A model generated the notes under the pieces. That model was given only the letters and a program-made list of their open reading frames with translations. It searched no databases and was not told the origin of the DNA. From the NCBI GenBank assembly GCA_006386115.1, contig VFIW01000006.1:1570706-1634705 (forward strand): a stretch of DNA of 64,000 bases, given 5' to 3'. The position numbers were made by a program, and so were the translations under genes. How positions within the stretch are numbered: position 1 is the stretch's first letter; every line of letters starts with the position of its first letter. Of this stretch, positions 1 to 9,968 are shown one piece after another. The stretch comes from Globisporangium splendens (Eukaryota > Oomycota > Peronosporomycetes > Pythiales > Pythiaceae).

Positions 1-75
1 CGCTCTCTTGGGCTTGATCTTGAGCGGCGTGGCCACGAAGCGCTCGTAAATCGCGCTCGCGTCGTCGCTCGCCAT
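1..75 (-). CDS. N-terminus of an unknown protein (partial)
   Basis: An ATG on the minus strand at 73-75 opens a frame that runs without a stop to the left edge of the window (25 codons, beginning MASDDASAIYERF). I do not recognise the family from so short a piece. It is divergent to eIF5, with 752 bp between the two starts, so the gap probably holds both promoters. Confidence 0.5.
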   Translation of the reverse strand, partial: MASDDASAIYERFVATPLKIKPKRA

Positions 76-827
76 GCTTCTCGTGCTTTTGCAATGGACA
101 CTCGCGCATTTTTGAATTCGGAAACCACGGTACCCGCGCTCAAAATATCTATATTCCATCCAATCAAGAAGCGAATTGCAAAAAGGTTACTCTTACTGGC
201 TGAAAACCAACTACAGAATTAATGGAACCGAGAATGTTGGTCCATTTTAAGCAGTGTGTCGCTACGTGTTGTGAACTTTCGCATACGACCCGTGTTGATC
301 CAACTCACGAACGAGTGGTGTCTAAAAATACATGTTTCATTTCCTCTTGTCTCCAACAAGTGTACAAAACAGTCGAGGACGCACAGCCTCAAGCATACAA
401 ATTTCAAGTGCGCTCCTGTATTTTATCGCTCCTCAAGGTCCGCATTCGCACTAAACAGTGCCTGTCGCGACTGTTTCTTTCCCTCGTGATCGCTTTCTCT
501 CCCTCTTTTGTCGGACCCTCTGCTGGTTTCTGTCATTCCTGTATTGCTGGCCGTTAAGCACCGTCGCGTTGCTGCTGCTGCCATCTACAGCTCGACCGCG
601 TTCGCTCTCGCTGCTCGCTCCCGCCGCTCGCCCCTTCCGCCAGACCCCGTTGCGCTCTCTGCAGCTGTGCATGCGTTTGAAAATTCAGTCGCGTCAGTTT
701 GAAACGAGTTTTGCTGCCCCCTGGAAGAGAAAAAAGAGTAATCACCATCGGCAAAAGCACCTGGTGACCTTATAACGCCTCTTTCCCCCAAAGTTTGTAA
801 GAGAAATTCGACCAAAAATAAGACACG
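76..827. other. Divergent intergenic region, no gene seen
   Basis: There is no supportable coding frame. The stretch at about 420-780 is pyrimidine-rich on the plus strand, and an A-rich leader (accaaaaataagacacg) sits directly before the eIF5 ATG. Confidence 0.5.
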
Positions 828-2135
828 ATGGCGACGATGAACATTGCCGGCACCCAGGCGGTCGACGACCCCGAGTACCGTTACAAGATGCCGCGTCTGC
901 TGGCCAAGATCGAGGGCCGTGGCAACGGCATCAAGACCGTGGTTGTCAACTGCCAAGACATCGGCACGTCGCTGCATCGCTCGGCGGCCGAAGTGTGCAA
1001 GTTCTTTGGCTGTGAGCTCGGCGCGCAGTCCAAGTACGACGAGAAGACCGACCGTGCGGTCGTGAACGGCGCGTTCGATGCGTCGATGATGCAGACCCAC
1101 CTGTCCAAGTACATTGAAGGCTTCGTGCTCTGCCCGCAATGCCGTCTCCCGGAAACCAAGTACAAGTTCAAGGGCCAGATGATCTTCCACAAGTGCTATG
1201 CGTGTGGTGCCGTGGAGCCGGTCGACATGAACCACAAGCTCACGACGTTCATCTTGAAGGAGCACACGGCCGTGAAGCGCAACAGCAAGGACAAGGACAA
1301 GAAGGATAAGAAGGACAAGAAGAAGAAGAGCAAGGACGAACCGGAGAAGGAGGAAGGCGCCGAAAAGAAGGAAAAGAAGGAAAAGAAGGAGAAAAAGGAG
1401 AAGAGCAGCAGCAAGGACAAGGACGGCAAGAAGGAGAAGAAGAGCAAGAAGAGCAAGGACAAGGAGGCCGACGACGACGATGTTGAGTGGCACACGGACC
1501 TCTCGCCTGAAGCCGTCGCGGCCCGTGCTGCCGAAGCCGAAGCCATTGAGGCTGCTGCTCGTGCTGCCATGCAAACGTCTGCCGAGGAAGAAGAAGTCGT
1601 TGCTACCTTGGACAACTTGGAAGTCGACGATGAGAACGCGCTTGAATCCGCGGTCTCCAACTTGCAGCGCTTCTTGGAAGGCAGCCACTCGGAAACCGAG
1701 ATCTTCGAGGAGCTCTGCCGTCAGCAGACGTACACGGCGCTTCCGATCACGGACCGTCTCGTCATTTTCTTCCGCGCTGCGTTCACGAACCAGATCCTGT
1801 CGAGCAACCAGGTCGCCAAGTACGCACCTGTGCTCGAGAAGATCATCGACGGCCACCACTCGCAGTACCAGCTCATCGCGCTCAGCGAGCACTTCTGCGC
1901 CGTGCAGCACACCGAGTTGATGTCGTCGTTCCCGATCCTGTTGAAGCTGTTGTACGACGAAGACTTGTTGGAAGAGGAGACGCTGGTCGCGTGGGCGAAC
2001 GGCGGCGTGCGCAAGGAGTACGCGCACTGGGAGGTCTCGGACAAGAGTGCCGCCAAGCTTGGCGCTCTGCTCAAGCCGTTCATTGAGTGGCTCGAGAACG
2101 CCGAAGAGGAAAGCGACGACGATGATGACGAATAA
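828..2135 (+). CDS. Translation initiation factor eIF5
   Basis: A 435-residue intron-less protein. eIF5 is the GTPase-activating protein for eIF2 in the 43S pre-initiation complex and bridges eIF2 and eIF3. In order: an eIF2B/eIF5 N-terminal domain (about 1-130), opening with the family pattern DPEYRYKMPRL; a C2-C2 zinc finger (CPQC ... CYAC, about 103-125); a long Lys/Asp/Glu-rich linker (about 145-220); and a C-terminal W2/HEAT domain (about 265-425) ending in an acidic tail (EEESDDDDDE). These are the known elements in the known order, and the length fits the family. The lysine-rich linker is longer than in yeast or human eIF5. The start is the first ATG of the frame. Confidence 0.96.
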   Translation: MATMNIAGTQAVDDPEYRYKMPRLLAKIEGRGNGIKTVVVNCQDIGTSLHRSAAEVCKFFGCELGAQSKYDEKTDRAVVNGAFDASMMQTHLSKYIEGFVLCPQCRLPETKYKFKGQMIFHKCYACGAVEPVDMNHKLTTFILKEHTAVKRNSKDKDKKDKKDKKKKSKDEPEKEEGAEKKEKKEKKEKKEKSSSKDKDGKKEKKSKKSKDKEADDDDVEWHTDLSPEAVAARAAEAEAIEAAARAAMQTSAEEEEVVATLDNLEVDDENALESAVSNLQRFLEGSHSETEIFEELCRQQTYTALPITDRLVIFFRAAFTNQILSSNQVAKYAPVLEKIIDGHHSQYQLIALSEHFCAVQHTELMSSFPILLKLLYDEDLLEEETLVAWANGGVRKEYAHWEVSDKSAAKLGALLKPFIEWLENAEEESDDDDDE

Positions 2136-2380
2136 GCTTCTTTCTCTCTCTTCACTGCATGCGCACTTGCAAACTGTGGCACAGAGCAAGTAATGCGCTT
2201 TACATAGTCTCAATGCATACATAGCACTGCCATCTTCGTTAATACGAACTAAATGCATTCATTTTCTTTTCTTTTCTTTGAATATCCGCTTGCACCTCTC
2301 TCTTTCTCTATTGCCCCCATACTCCATTTGCTCCTTCCTATTGGCTCAGTTGCCATCTTTCAGTTTGTGTTTTTGAGAGA

Positions 2381-3751
2381 ATGACGAGTACGTGTGTGGT
2401 CCGCATCCTCGTGCTCGGCAACGCAGCTGCAGGCGCCGAGAAGCAGGCGCTGGCGCTCGCCGCGCGTCTCCAGCAGCGCCTGCGCGCACAGCATCCGGAG
2501 GTATCCGTGGCGTTGACACACGCTAGAGGCGACAACGACGACAAAGGCGTGCAGTGCGTGCGCGTGCCGCTGCGCAGCGGATCAATAGCGCACCACCTGC
2601 CGCCGTTGCTTCACGTCGCGATGGCGCGTCTGCGCGGCGACGCGTTCTTCGGGTACGACCTCGCAGAGCCGCACAAAGAGCTGCTTCGACCATCCTCACA
2701 ACAGCATAATGAGAAGATGGTGGAGCGCGCTCCCCTTCATGTGGTCATTGGCTGCGGACGAACGACCGTGGCGCTGTGCGCGACGCTCAAGCTCATGGCG
2801 CGCGACCGCGACGACGTGTTCAACATCCAGATCCAGCATCCGCGCGTGCCATTCGCATGGCTCAATGCGATTGTCGCGCCGCGTCACGACTTCCCCATGG
2901 GATCAGCGAATAAATTGCCCAAGCAGCTCCATTTGACGACCGGTACGGTTTACGCCGCTGACACCCTCATCACCCAAGCACGCGACTGGAAGGATGAAGA
3001 GCTCGCCGTACAAAGATGCCTACAGTTTAGCGACCGCCGCGTGGCGTGGCTGATTGGAGGTCCATGTCGCGGGTTTGCGTTTACACCCGAGGACGCACAG
3101 CGCATGGCCAAAGCGTTTGTGGACGCGCTGCGCGACCAGCACGCGTCAGTCTTTGTGACGTTTTCGAGACGAACACCAGCAAAGGTACGTCGACGCTACT
3201 CAATTGTGGCACTAAAGCGCATGATAACTGAGTATTTATTGTGATTCTTATGTCATTTAGGTGGTTGAGATCATTGAGCAGCACCTCCGACATGGCTTCC
3301 CAGAGCCCGACCGGTTGTTCATCTGGGACGGAACAGGACTAAACCCGTACGATGCGATGCGTGCAAACGCGACGGTTATCGTCACGACGCCCGACTCGAT
3401 CTCGATGACGACCGAAGCCATCGCCGCCAAGAAAGCCGTGCTCACGATCAGCGCTGATCGAGCCGAGGTGAGCCTATCAACTTGGTCATACTCGATATTC
3501 GCAGTACACAAACTTATCTCAATGAGCGCTGCTTTTAGGGCAAATTCCATCGGTTCCACCAAGCGCTTTTTCAGGCTAAGTTCACGGCGCCGTTCACGCG
3601 CGACATCGTGGCTGCTGTTATAAATGGTGAGGACTTGCAGCGCCAGAAGCGGAATCAGTGGACACCTGCGGATGCATTAGAGCAGGAGCTGACGGCGATC
3701 ACAGACGAAATCGCAAAGCAGATCGTCAGCAAGACAGTCCCAGCGTCATGA
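2381..3751 (+). CDS. ELM1-like mitochondrial fission protein
   Basis: Three exons: 2381-3184, 3261-3467 and 3539-3751. Introns of 76 and 71 bp with GTACGT and GTGAGC donors restore one 407-residue frame. It resembles the ELM1/DUF1022 family, glycosyltransferase-B-like proteins; the plant member ELM1 recruits the dynamin DRP3A to mitochondria. Supporting features are a nucleotide-sugar-binding-like core (IGCGRTTVALCATLKLM, near 127), a QIQHPRVPF segment near 151 and an LFIWDGTGLNPYDAM stretch in exon 2. Exon 2 ends at a complete codon, and exon 3 (GKFHRFHQALF...) continues the homology to a TGA. The role in mitochondrial fission is inferred from the plant family; in bacteria the homologues are uncharacterised. 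Confidence 0.8.
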
Positions 3752-3910
3752 GCTAATAGACAGCAAGAACGTCTCATCCAGCTGTGCACTTCAACCTACA
3801 GGGCAGGCTACGGACATCCGCATCAAGGTTCTCAAGTTGGTATGGAGAAGCGACAAATGCCTTTTACATGGTACCAGTTCTGTATTAATTCCACGTAGGT
3901 TGTGCTACAT

Positions 3911-4980
3911 TGATTTGTGCTTACACTACAACTTCCCAACGGCATTTACGAAGGTAGAACCACGTATCTCACACAGACGCTCAGTAATTGTAGTAGTAGC
4001 CATACGAGTACGGGTAACCACCGTAGCCATCATAGCCACCATAGCCACCATAGCCACCATAGCCACCATATCCGCTGTAGCCATCGGCATAGTAGCCCTT
4101 GCTGTAATAGTCGCCACTATACTTCTTCTTGTCATAGCCATAGTCAAAGCCGTAGCCGTAGCCATAGTCGTTGTTGTAGTCGTTGCCACAGCCGTAGCCA
4201 CCGCCATATTGCTTCCCGCAGCCACCGTACCCATACCCAGGTCCGTAGTTGCCGTAGCCGTAGATACCATAGGATCCATAGTCGTCATACTTGTTGCCGT
4301 GATCCTTGTCCCGATAGCCACCGCCATACTTCTTGCCATGGCCGTAGTCCTTGCCATAGTCATTGCCGCCCGAGTCGTATCTATTCTTCTTCTTCTTGCC
4401 ATAGTTGTAGTCGTCCTTGCCGTGCTTCTTGGGCTTCTTGCCGTAGTCATAGGAGTCGCTCGAGTCGTAGCCTTCCTGCTTGTCGTCAGTCTTGACAGAC
4501 ACCGAGCTGGCACTTTCCGCCTTGTCGCTCGTTGAGGCAACCGACGTCGTGGAAATGGACGCTGGGCTACTCTGCCCACCACCTGCGGTTCCCACCAACG
4601 ACGACGTTGGTGTCGTGCCCTGCGCAGCGACCTCGACACTCGAAATGACGGCGAAGAGAGCAGCAGCGGCAAATCCGAGACACTTGACAGTCTTCATGGT
4701 CGAAATGGTCTGCAGCAGAACTTGACAATGCGCTGGAATTGGAGAAAATCACTTGCTTGGTTGAGCGGAAAACGCAGAATGAGAGCAAGAGCCACTCGAG
4801 CTCAACACAAAAGAGCTGCCGTCGTTGGAATGAAGGAGAGCGCACGTGGTAAACTGGCAACGATGGACAAGAGAAGCGCACAAGGTCACCGATTTCTTGG
4901 GTCCATCACTTGTCTGCAAAGAGACCATGGACTTGCATTTGGTGTCTTTACTGAGGCGGCGAGGATGGTTGATGACCACA
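3911..4980. repeat. Inverted repeat, left arm (1,070 bp)
   Basis: This arm is the reverse complement of 8741-9810 with no indels: the paired coordinates always sum to 13721. I count about four base differences, all inside the Tyr/Gly-rich gene. Identity stops abruptly at both ends (4981 and 8740 no longer pair). The 3.76-kb spacer contains two unrelated genes. Confidence 0.95.
3981..4697 (-). CDS. Secreted Tyr/Gly/Lys-rich repeat protein, copy 1
   Basis: A 238-residue protein with a clear signal peptide (MKTVKCLGFAAAALFAVISS, cleavage probably after about 26), a Ser/Thr-rich segment (27-75), a Tyr/Lys/Asp-rich middle (KKPKKHGKDDYNYGKKKK) and a C-terminal run of GYG and GGY repeats ending in YYYNY. 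It has no cysteine-rich or RXLR effector motif. The composition resembles structural or adhesive secreted proteins whose tyrosines can be cross-linked, but the function is unknown. It differs from its inverted twin at 9024-9740 by three residues (Gly/Asn, Gly/Asp and Asp/Gly). Confidence 0.85.
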   Translation of the reverse strand: MKTVKCLGFAAAALFAVISSVEVAAQGTTPTSSLVGTAGGGQSSPASISTTSVASTSDKAESASSVSVKTDDKQEGYDSSDSYDYGKKPKKHGKDDYNYGKKKKNRYDSGGNDYGKDYGHGKKYGGGYRDKDHGNKYDDYGSYGIYGYGNYGPGYGYGGCGKQYGGGYGCGNDYNNDYGYGYGFDYGYDKKKYSGDYYSKGYYADGYSGYGGYGGYGGYGGYDGYGGYPYSYGYYYNY

Positions 4981-5206
4981 GCTCAAGAAGCGCACTCATC
5001 AGCAGAGGTATTAATAACATCCATGTCGCTCGGCAGTTTCTCTCTCGTTGTGACATCCGTGCTTCAGTTTAGACAACTTGGCATCCAGGTGCAAGCAGTG
5101 AAATGGGTTCAAAGTCAACCCATCCTTGAAAGAAATTGCCACGCACTCAACTTTTAGTCTTGCGCTTTAACAAGGAAAAGTCCAAGGCTGTTCGCGGTAG
5201 TCAACG
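4981..5206. other. Short intergenic region before the C2 gene
   Basis: Unique sequence directly inside the left arm of the inverted repeat. Together with 4698-4980 (inside the arm) it separates the divergent secreted-protein gene and C2-domain gene. No coding frame is supported. Confidence 0.4.
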
Positions 5207-6123
5207 ATGCATGCAAAGAACATGGTCCTGCAAGTCGTTTTCGACATGCACATCGTCGTGCATTCGTGCTCCAACATTCCGCATCCAGGCGCACGCATCT
5301 ACTGGAAATGGAAGCTTCCGCCGGCGTCTCGAGGTCTCAGCGAGTCACAAGAAGTCACGGTAGAGAACGCTGTGACGTGGAATTCCGAGGTCGCGATCCC
5401 GAATTGCGTGTTCAAGCTCGACGATGAGACCAAAGTGCTGAAATCGAGTCTCTTACGGCTCTCGATTCGCCAGGAAACGCGACCGACTGGAGGCATGAAC
5501 GGGTATCTGCGCCTTGGGGTCGTTCATATCGACCTCGCAGAGTATACCGGCGTCAGCGAGGTACCAGTGTTAAACATGACGATGTTGGTGGACTTGCCTG
5601 CATGGACGTTTACGTCGCTGTCGCTCTCTCTCGATATTGTTTTCATGGTGAACAGATCACCCGAACGTACCTGCTGGAGCACTCGCGACTAAACTCGACT
5701 CTCAGAGTACGTCACTTGACGAGATTGCTGTGCAGCGTTCTGGTTGCCCTTGACACTTTTATTCGTCGACACAGATCACCATTCGGTCGGATCAAGTGCG
5801 AGGCGATGTCATGTTTCGACGCAAATCTATGAGCGGACAGCAAGAGTCCAATGGTATGCGATAAGAGAGCAAAGGAAACGATTGCACGTTCATTTGGGTG
5901 GCTCGTTGGCTTCTTATCCTCACTTTCTATTGTTTTGGACCATATCCAAGCAGCAAAAGAGCAGAGCACGCGGAAAAGGAGCGTCGTTGCAGCAAACGCA
6001 GTCAAGCGGCAATCAGTGTATCAAGTTGTAAACGATATCGTACGTGTGTCAGAAGAAAGTCGAGCTCGATCTCTCGGTTCCACCTACGGCAGCGACCCCG
6101 GCACCTTCTCCGATGCAAGCTGA
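5207..6123 (+). CDS. EEIG1/EHBP1 N-terminal C2-domain protein
   Basis: Four exons (5207-5560, 5656-5706, 5775-5853, 5954-6123) restore a 217-residue protein. Residues 5-150 match the NT-C2 fold of the EEIG1 (FAM102)/EHBP1 family: beta strands, then NGYLRLGVVHIDLAEYTG, then TRTYLLEHSRLNSTLRITI across two splice junctions, which is the family's conserved LAE...LL...NS.L...I pattern. The tail (about 150-217) is basic and serine-rich. Such C2 domains bind membranes or partner proteins. Exons 2 and 3 are only 51 and 79 nt, so the single-exon frame ending at 5692 is misleading. The family call is good; the cellular role is unknown. Confidence 0.75.
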
Positions 6124-6137
6124 CTGACTTACTCCAG

Positions 6138-8417
6138 CTACTCCTCCATTGGAACAAACGAACGATCGCCGTTGCCCACGAAAGCAGACACTGCGAGCAA
6201 TGGAACACTGCTGCTGGAACCAGCGACAACAGTCGCTCCTCTAATCGACGCCAATGCCCCTGTAGCGCTTGCGGCTTCGGCGAGAATCGCTTCTGACAAA
6301 TTACGCGCCAGCAACTTCTCCACCCGTTCCTTCAGCTGCTTGTTGGCAGTCGATCGGTAAAAGTCTTGGCGGTCAAACGAACGATCAAGCTGGTGGAGAT
6401 ACGCCATGAGCGAGTGAAGGTACTGGGAAGAATAGACTGTAGGCTGCGCGACGAGGAGCTTTTCGGCTTCTCGCAGTAGCACCGCACGTAGTTGTCGTGG
6501 CGCCGCAGGCGAACTAACCAGCAAATGAATGCGTTTCGCTGCCTCGTTCAGCACAAACCGACGCTTGGTCTCGAGCTCTGCGCGTTCCTCGTCGCCACGT
6601 TGCTGCTGCTGTTGTTGCTTCAAAGACTCGCTGTCATCCAGCACTAGGTAAAGCTCTCGGTAGCGAATGAGCCATCCGAGCTTCGGGGTTCGAGCCATCT
6701 CTGGGTGCATCTCCAGAAACTCGACGGTTTCGTTTAATGGCGACAACGATTTGGTTTCTTCGCATTTCTGGAGCACGAGGTCACAGATCGCATCGATTTC
6801 GTCCAGGTGGTTGCCTCGCAGTAGCCACATCAGCGCAGCTCCGTAAGACTTCTGCTTGCAGACCATCGCGCGTCGGTACGCGATCTTGCGCTGCAATTGG
6901 GCGAGACCACGTGTGCTCTGGCAGTAAGTCAACAGTCGATTTGCCTTGTCGTCCGTTGGCACAGGTTCGCGCTCAAGTGCCGAGCGAGTCGCAATCAAGC
7001 CAAGGCGAGGGCATCGCTCGTAGTAGCCCACAGCGAACTGCCACATGCCACTGCTGGCACCGATATCCATCGCGTAATGCAGGTAGAAGTATTCCTGCAA
7101 GGACACATCGATCCGCTCCAGCACGTCGTCGGAGATCGCATTGCTTTTCGTCAGGAGATCCGACAAGTGGGCAGCCATCCATGTGAACCCGAGCGCGTTG
7201 ATATCCTGAAGCGCGCTCTGCACGTCATACTCGAGAATCGCCATGATGATGCAGTCGAAGTTGCCCATTGAGTTGATGTCGGCGTTGTACGTGCGGAAGC
7301 AGCTGGCCATGAGAAACTCGAAGCGATGCGCGACGCGCTTGGGCTCGTCCAGGAAAAGCCGTGCCATCATCAGCTCGTACCACGTGGTCGCATGGCGAAC
7401 GAGCACATCTTCATCGGCAGCCATGATGCGCAGCAACTTGGACAGACCGGGGCTCGACTTGATGTAGGAATCCGTGTTCACCAGGTACTGGCACGCGTCG
7501 TGCCAGTTGGTCCATTCGACAGCTTCTTGTTGGCGGCTTCCATCCGGGTGCAACATCGCTTGTCCCGACTTTCCTGGCATACACAGCAGAAGCCGTTGAA
7601 TGGACTGAAAAGACGACAGCGTCGACGAACTCGTGAGCGACGCGATGTCGCGTCCAAAAAGCGCCTTGTAGCTGGAGTGCGCTGACAGCAAGTTCCATGC
7701 GCTGTTGCTGCAACCCGCCATCACAAGCGAGTGGACGGTCGTCCAAAACGCTGGGTCTTGCTCCGGTTGGCTCGCCGTTTTAAGCGTTGCGCTCGCGGCA
7801 TCCAATTGCTCCATGAGCGCGCTCGCGAAATGCTCCTGCAGCCACTGCGCGAGGTCGTACGCGATCCATTTGTCATCGCGAGGACGTCGTTGCAGGAACA
7901 GCAGCTCGCACAAATGCCAAATCGCGAGCGACACCTTGAGCAGATCGACAAACTCTTCATCGTCGTTGTCGTCACTAGCAGTGCTATTGCCATTTGGAGC
8001 TTTCTTTCGCTGCTGGAGCTCCACGCGGTCTTCAATCGCGAAAATGCACGTCTTGAGCGCTTCACGGTACTCGCGACTAGCCTTCACGACCTCGAATGGC
8101 GACAGATCTCTGTCCGTTTTCTTCTTCTCGTCGTCCAGGCGGTTCACGCGCATAAACACGTCGTACGAGGCGCCCACGAGCGTGCGCAGCTCGCGCGGCA
8201 TCTCGTCGCTAAAGTAGGCGTCGTCGGCAGGTGCTGCAGGCGTTTGCCTCCATTGGCGCGCGCCTTTTCCCCACGCAGACGCCGCCGTGGACTTGTGCTT
8301 CTGGCTCAGCGGCGCGCCGAAGGGTGAAGAGGATGGGGGCGCAGGTCTCTCCAGCCGCGGGAGCTGCTTCTGTGCCTTGAGGAACGCGAACGCGCTCCAT
8401 CCGTCGCCACTCGCCAT
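6138..8417 (-). CDS. Nucleoporin NUP85 (Nup107-160 complex)
   Basis: A 759-residue, largely alpha-helical protein read from MASGDGWSAFAFL. The frame is open 144 nt further upstream (to 8561), but that extension looks like leader. The central region has the Nup85 signature: FEFLMASCFRTYNADINSM, IIMAILEYDVQSALQDI, then W-x-A-A-H-L-S-D-L-L. This is the alpha-solenoid element of the Y-shaped scaffold of the nuclear pore. The C-terminal half continues as solenoid helices. No introns. It lies tail to tail with the C2 gene (14 bp between stops). With the NUP214-like gene at 11.3 kb, two pore components lie within 10 kb. Confidence 0.85.
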   Translation of the reverse strand: MASGDGWSAFAFLKAQKQLPRLERPAPPSSSPFGAPLSQKHKSTAASAWGKGARQWRQTPAAPADDAYFSDEMPRELRTLVGASYDVFMRVNRLDDEKKKTDRDLSPFEVVKASREYREALKTCIFAIEDRVELQQRKKAPNGNSTASDDNDDEEFVDLLKVSLAIWHLCELLFLQRRPRDDKWIAYDLAQWLQEHFASALMEQLDAASATLKTASQPEQDPAFWTTVHSLVMAGCSNSAWNLLSAHSSYKALFGRDIASLTSSSTLSSFQSIQRLLLCMPGKSGQAMLHPDGSRQQEAVEWTNWHDACQYLVNTDSYIKSSPGLSKLLRIMAADEDVLVRHATTWYELMMARLFLDEPKRVAHRFEFLMASCFRTYNADINSMGNFDCIIMAILEYDVQSALQDINALGFTWMAAHLSDLLTKSNAISDDVLERIDVSLQEYFYLHYAMDIGASSGMWQFAVGYYERCPRLGLIATRSALEREPVPTDDKANRLLTYCQSTRGLAQLQRKIAYRRAMVCKQKSYGAALMWLLRGNHLDEIDAICDLVLQKCEETKSLSPLNETVEFLEMHPEMARTPKLGWLIRYRELYLVLDDSESLKQQQQQQRGDEERAELETKRRFVLNEAAKRIHLLVSSPAAPRQLRAVLLREAEKLLVAQPTVYSSQYLHSLMAYLHQLDRSFDRQDFYRSTANKQLKERVEKLLARNLSEAILAEAASATGALASIRGATVVAGSSSSVPLLAVSAFVGNGDRSFVPMEE

Positions 8418-9023
8418 CCCCGCGCTGTTGCTTTGTTCGCTTGCTGTTGTTTCGAAGGCGGGGGTTGGAGGACAAACCAATCGGTGGCACATGACATTTT
8501 TGAGCTTTTGTATTATCTCTTTATAGAGGGTTTGTGACATATAGATCGTGGTAATAGTCAAACGACTGTTGAGTTTTGGGTCACAACGTCGACTTAAGAT
8601 TCATTTAATCAAAGAGGGTGCATTTGGAATAATAAATAAGTTTATTGACAGATTGAGACCACGACGACCGATTCAGAGAAATAGCTCAAGGCACTAATTT
8701 GGTGTTGAGGATTTTCGCTCAGGCGCTAGTCTCTACATCGTGTGGTCATCAACCATCCTCGCCGCCTCAGTAAAGACACCAAATGCAAGTCCATGGTCTC
8801 TTTGCAGACAAGTGATGGACCCAAGAAATCGGTGACCTTGTGCGCTTCTCTTGTCCATCGTTGCCAGTTTACCACGTGCGCTCTCCTTCATTCCAACGAC
8901 GGCAGCTCTTTTGTGTTGAGCTCGAGTGGCTCTTGCTCTCATTCTGCGTTTTCCGCTCAACCAAGCAAGTGATTTTCTCCAATTCCAGCGCATTGTCAAG
9001 TTCTGCTGCAGACCATTTCGACC
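8418..9023. other. Intergenic region including inner end of the right repeat arm
   Basis: 8418-8740 is unique and AT-rich around 8570-8700. From 8741 it is the inverted-repeat arm, which supplies the upstream region of secreted-protein copy 2. No other gene is seen. Confidence 0.4.
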
Positions 9024-9810
9024 ATGAAGACTGTCAAGTGTCTCGGATTTGCCGCTGCTGCTCTCTTCGCCGTCATTTCGAGTGTCGAGGTCGCTGCGCA
9101 GGGCACGACACCAACGTCGTCGTTGGTGGGAACCGCAGGTGGTGGGCAGAGTAGCCCAGCGTCCATTTCCACGACGTCGGTTGCCTCAACGAGCGACAAG
9201 GCGGAAAGTGCCAGCTCGGTGTCTGTCAAGACTGACGACAAGCAGGAAGGCTACGACTCGAGCGACTCCTATGACTACGGCAAGAAGCCCAAGAAGCACG
9301 GCAAGGACGACTACAACTATGGCAAGAAGAAGAAGAATAGATACGACTCGGGCGGCAATGACTATGGCAAGGACTACAACCATGGCAAGAAGTATGGCGG
9401 TGGCTATCGGGACAAGGATCACGGCAACAAGTATGACGACTATGGATCCTATGGTATCTACGGCTACGGCAACTACGGACCTGGGTATGGGTACGGTGGC
9501 TGCGGGAAGCAATATGGCGATGGCTACGGCTGTGGCAACGACTACAACAACGACTATGGCTACGGCTACGGCTTTGACTATGGCTATGACAAGAAGAAGT
9601 ATAGTGGCGACTATTACAGCAAGGGCTACTATGCCGATGGCTACAGCGGATATGGTGGCTATGGTGGCTATGGTGGCTATGGTGGCTATGGTGGCTACGG
9701 TGGTTACCCGTACTCGTATGGCTACTACTACAATTACTGAGCGTCTGTGTGAGATACGTGGTTCTACCTTCGTAAATGCCGTTGGGAAGTTGTAGTGTAA
9801 GCACAAATCA
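8741..9810. repeat. Inverted repeat, right arm (1,070 bp)
   Basis: Partner of 3911-4980 in inverted orientation, gap-free and about 99.6% identical by my count. It includes the whole secreted-protein gene with 283 bp of upstream and 70 bp of downstream flank. Terminal direct repeats and transposase genes are absent, so segmental duplication is likelier than a transposon. Confidence 0.95.
9024..9740 (+). CDS. Secreted Tyr/Gly/Lys-rich repeat protein, copy 2
   Basis: Twin of the gene at 3981-4697 in opposite orientation: the same signal peptide, Ser/Thr-rich segment and Tyr/Gly repeats, 238 residues. Because upstream sequence is duplicated with it, both copies should share proximal promoter elements. 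The three amino-acid differences lie in or beside low-complexity repeats. Confidence 0.85.
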   Translation: MKTVKCLGFAAAALFAVISSVEVAAQGTTPTSSLVGTAGGGQSSPASISTTSVASTSDKAESASSVSVKTDDKQEGYDSSDSYDYGKKPKKHGKDDYNYGKKKKNRYDSGGNDYGKDYNHGKKYGGGYRDKDHGNKYDDYGSYGIYGYGNYGPGYGYGGCGKQYGDGYGCGNDYNNDYGYGYGFDYGYDKKKYSGDYYSKGYYADGYSGYGGYGGYGGYGGYGGYGGYPYSYGYYYNY

Positions 9811-9968
9811 TGTCAACATGTCTCGAGCTTATAATCATAGTGTCTTAAGACGCTTCTTTGCGTTATTATAGGAGTCTCGCTCTGCCTTCAGCCTCGTAGC
9901 TATACCTGGATGCATATTCTCATTCTACAGGGGTGACAGCATTTCAAACACGGTTCAGAGACCAAGCA

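Noticed and set aside
585..2258. 557-codon minus-strand frame opposite eIF5
   Set aside because: It mirrors the lysine-rich codons of eIF5 as Leu/Val runs, has no domain and lies fully antisense to a certain gene.
3837..4535. Plus-strand hydrophobic Ile/Val/Ala-rich frame opposite the secreted protein
   Set aside because: It arises from complementing Tyr/Gly codons; the minus-strand gene has a signal peptide and is clearly the real one.
3911..9810. Inverted arms read as terminal repeats of a transposon
   Set aside because: The spacer carries ordinary host genes (C2, NUP85), with no transposase and no flanking target duplication.
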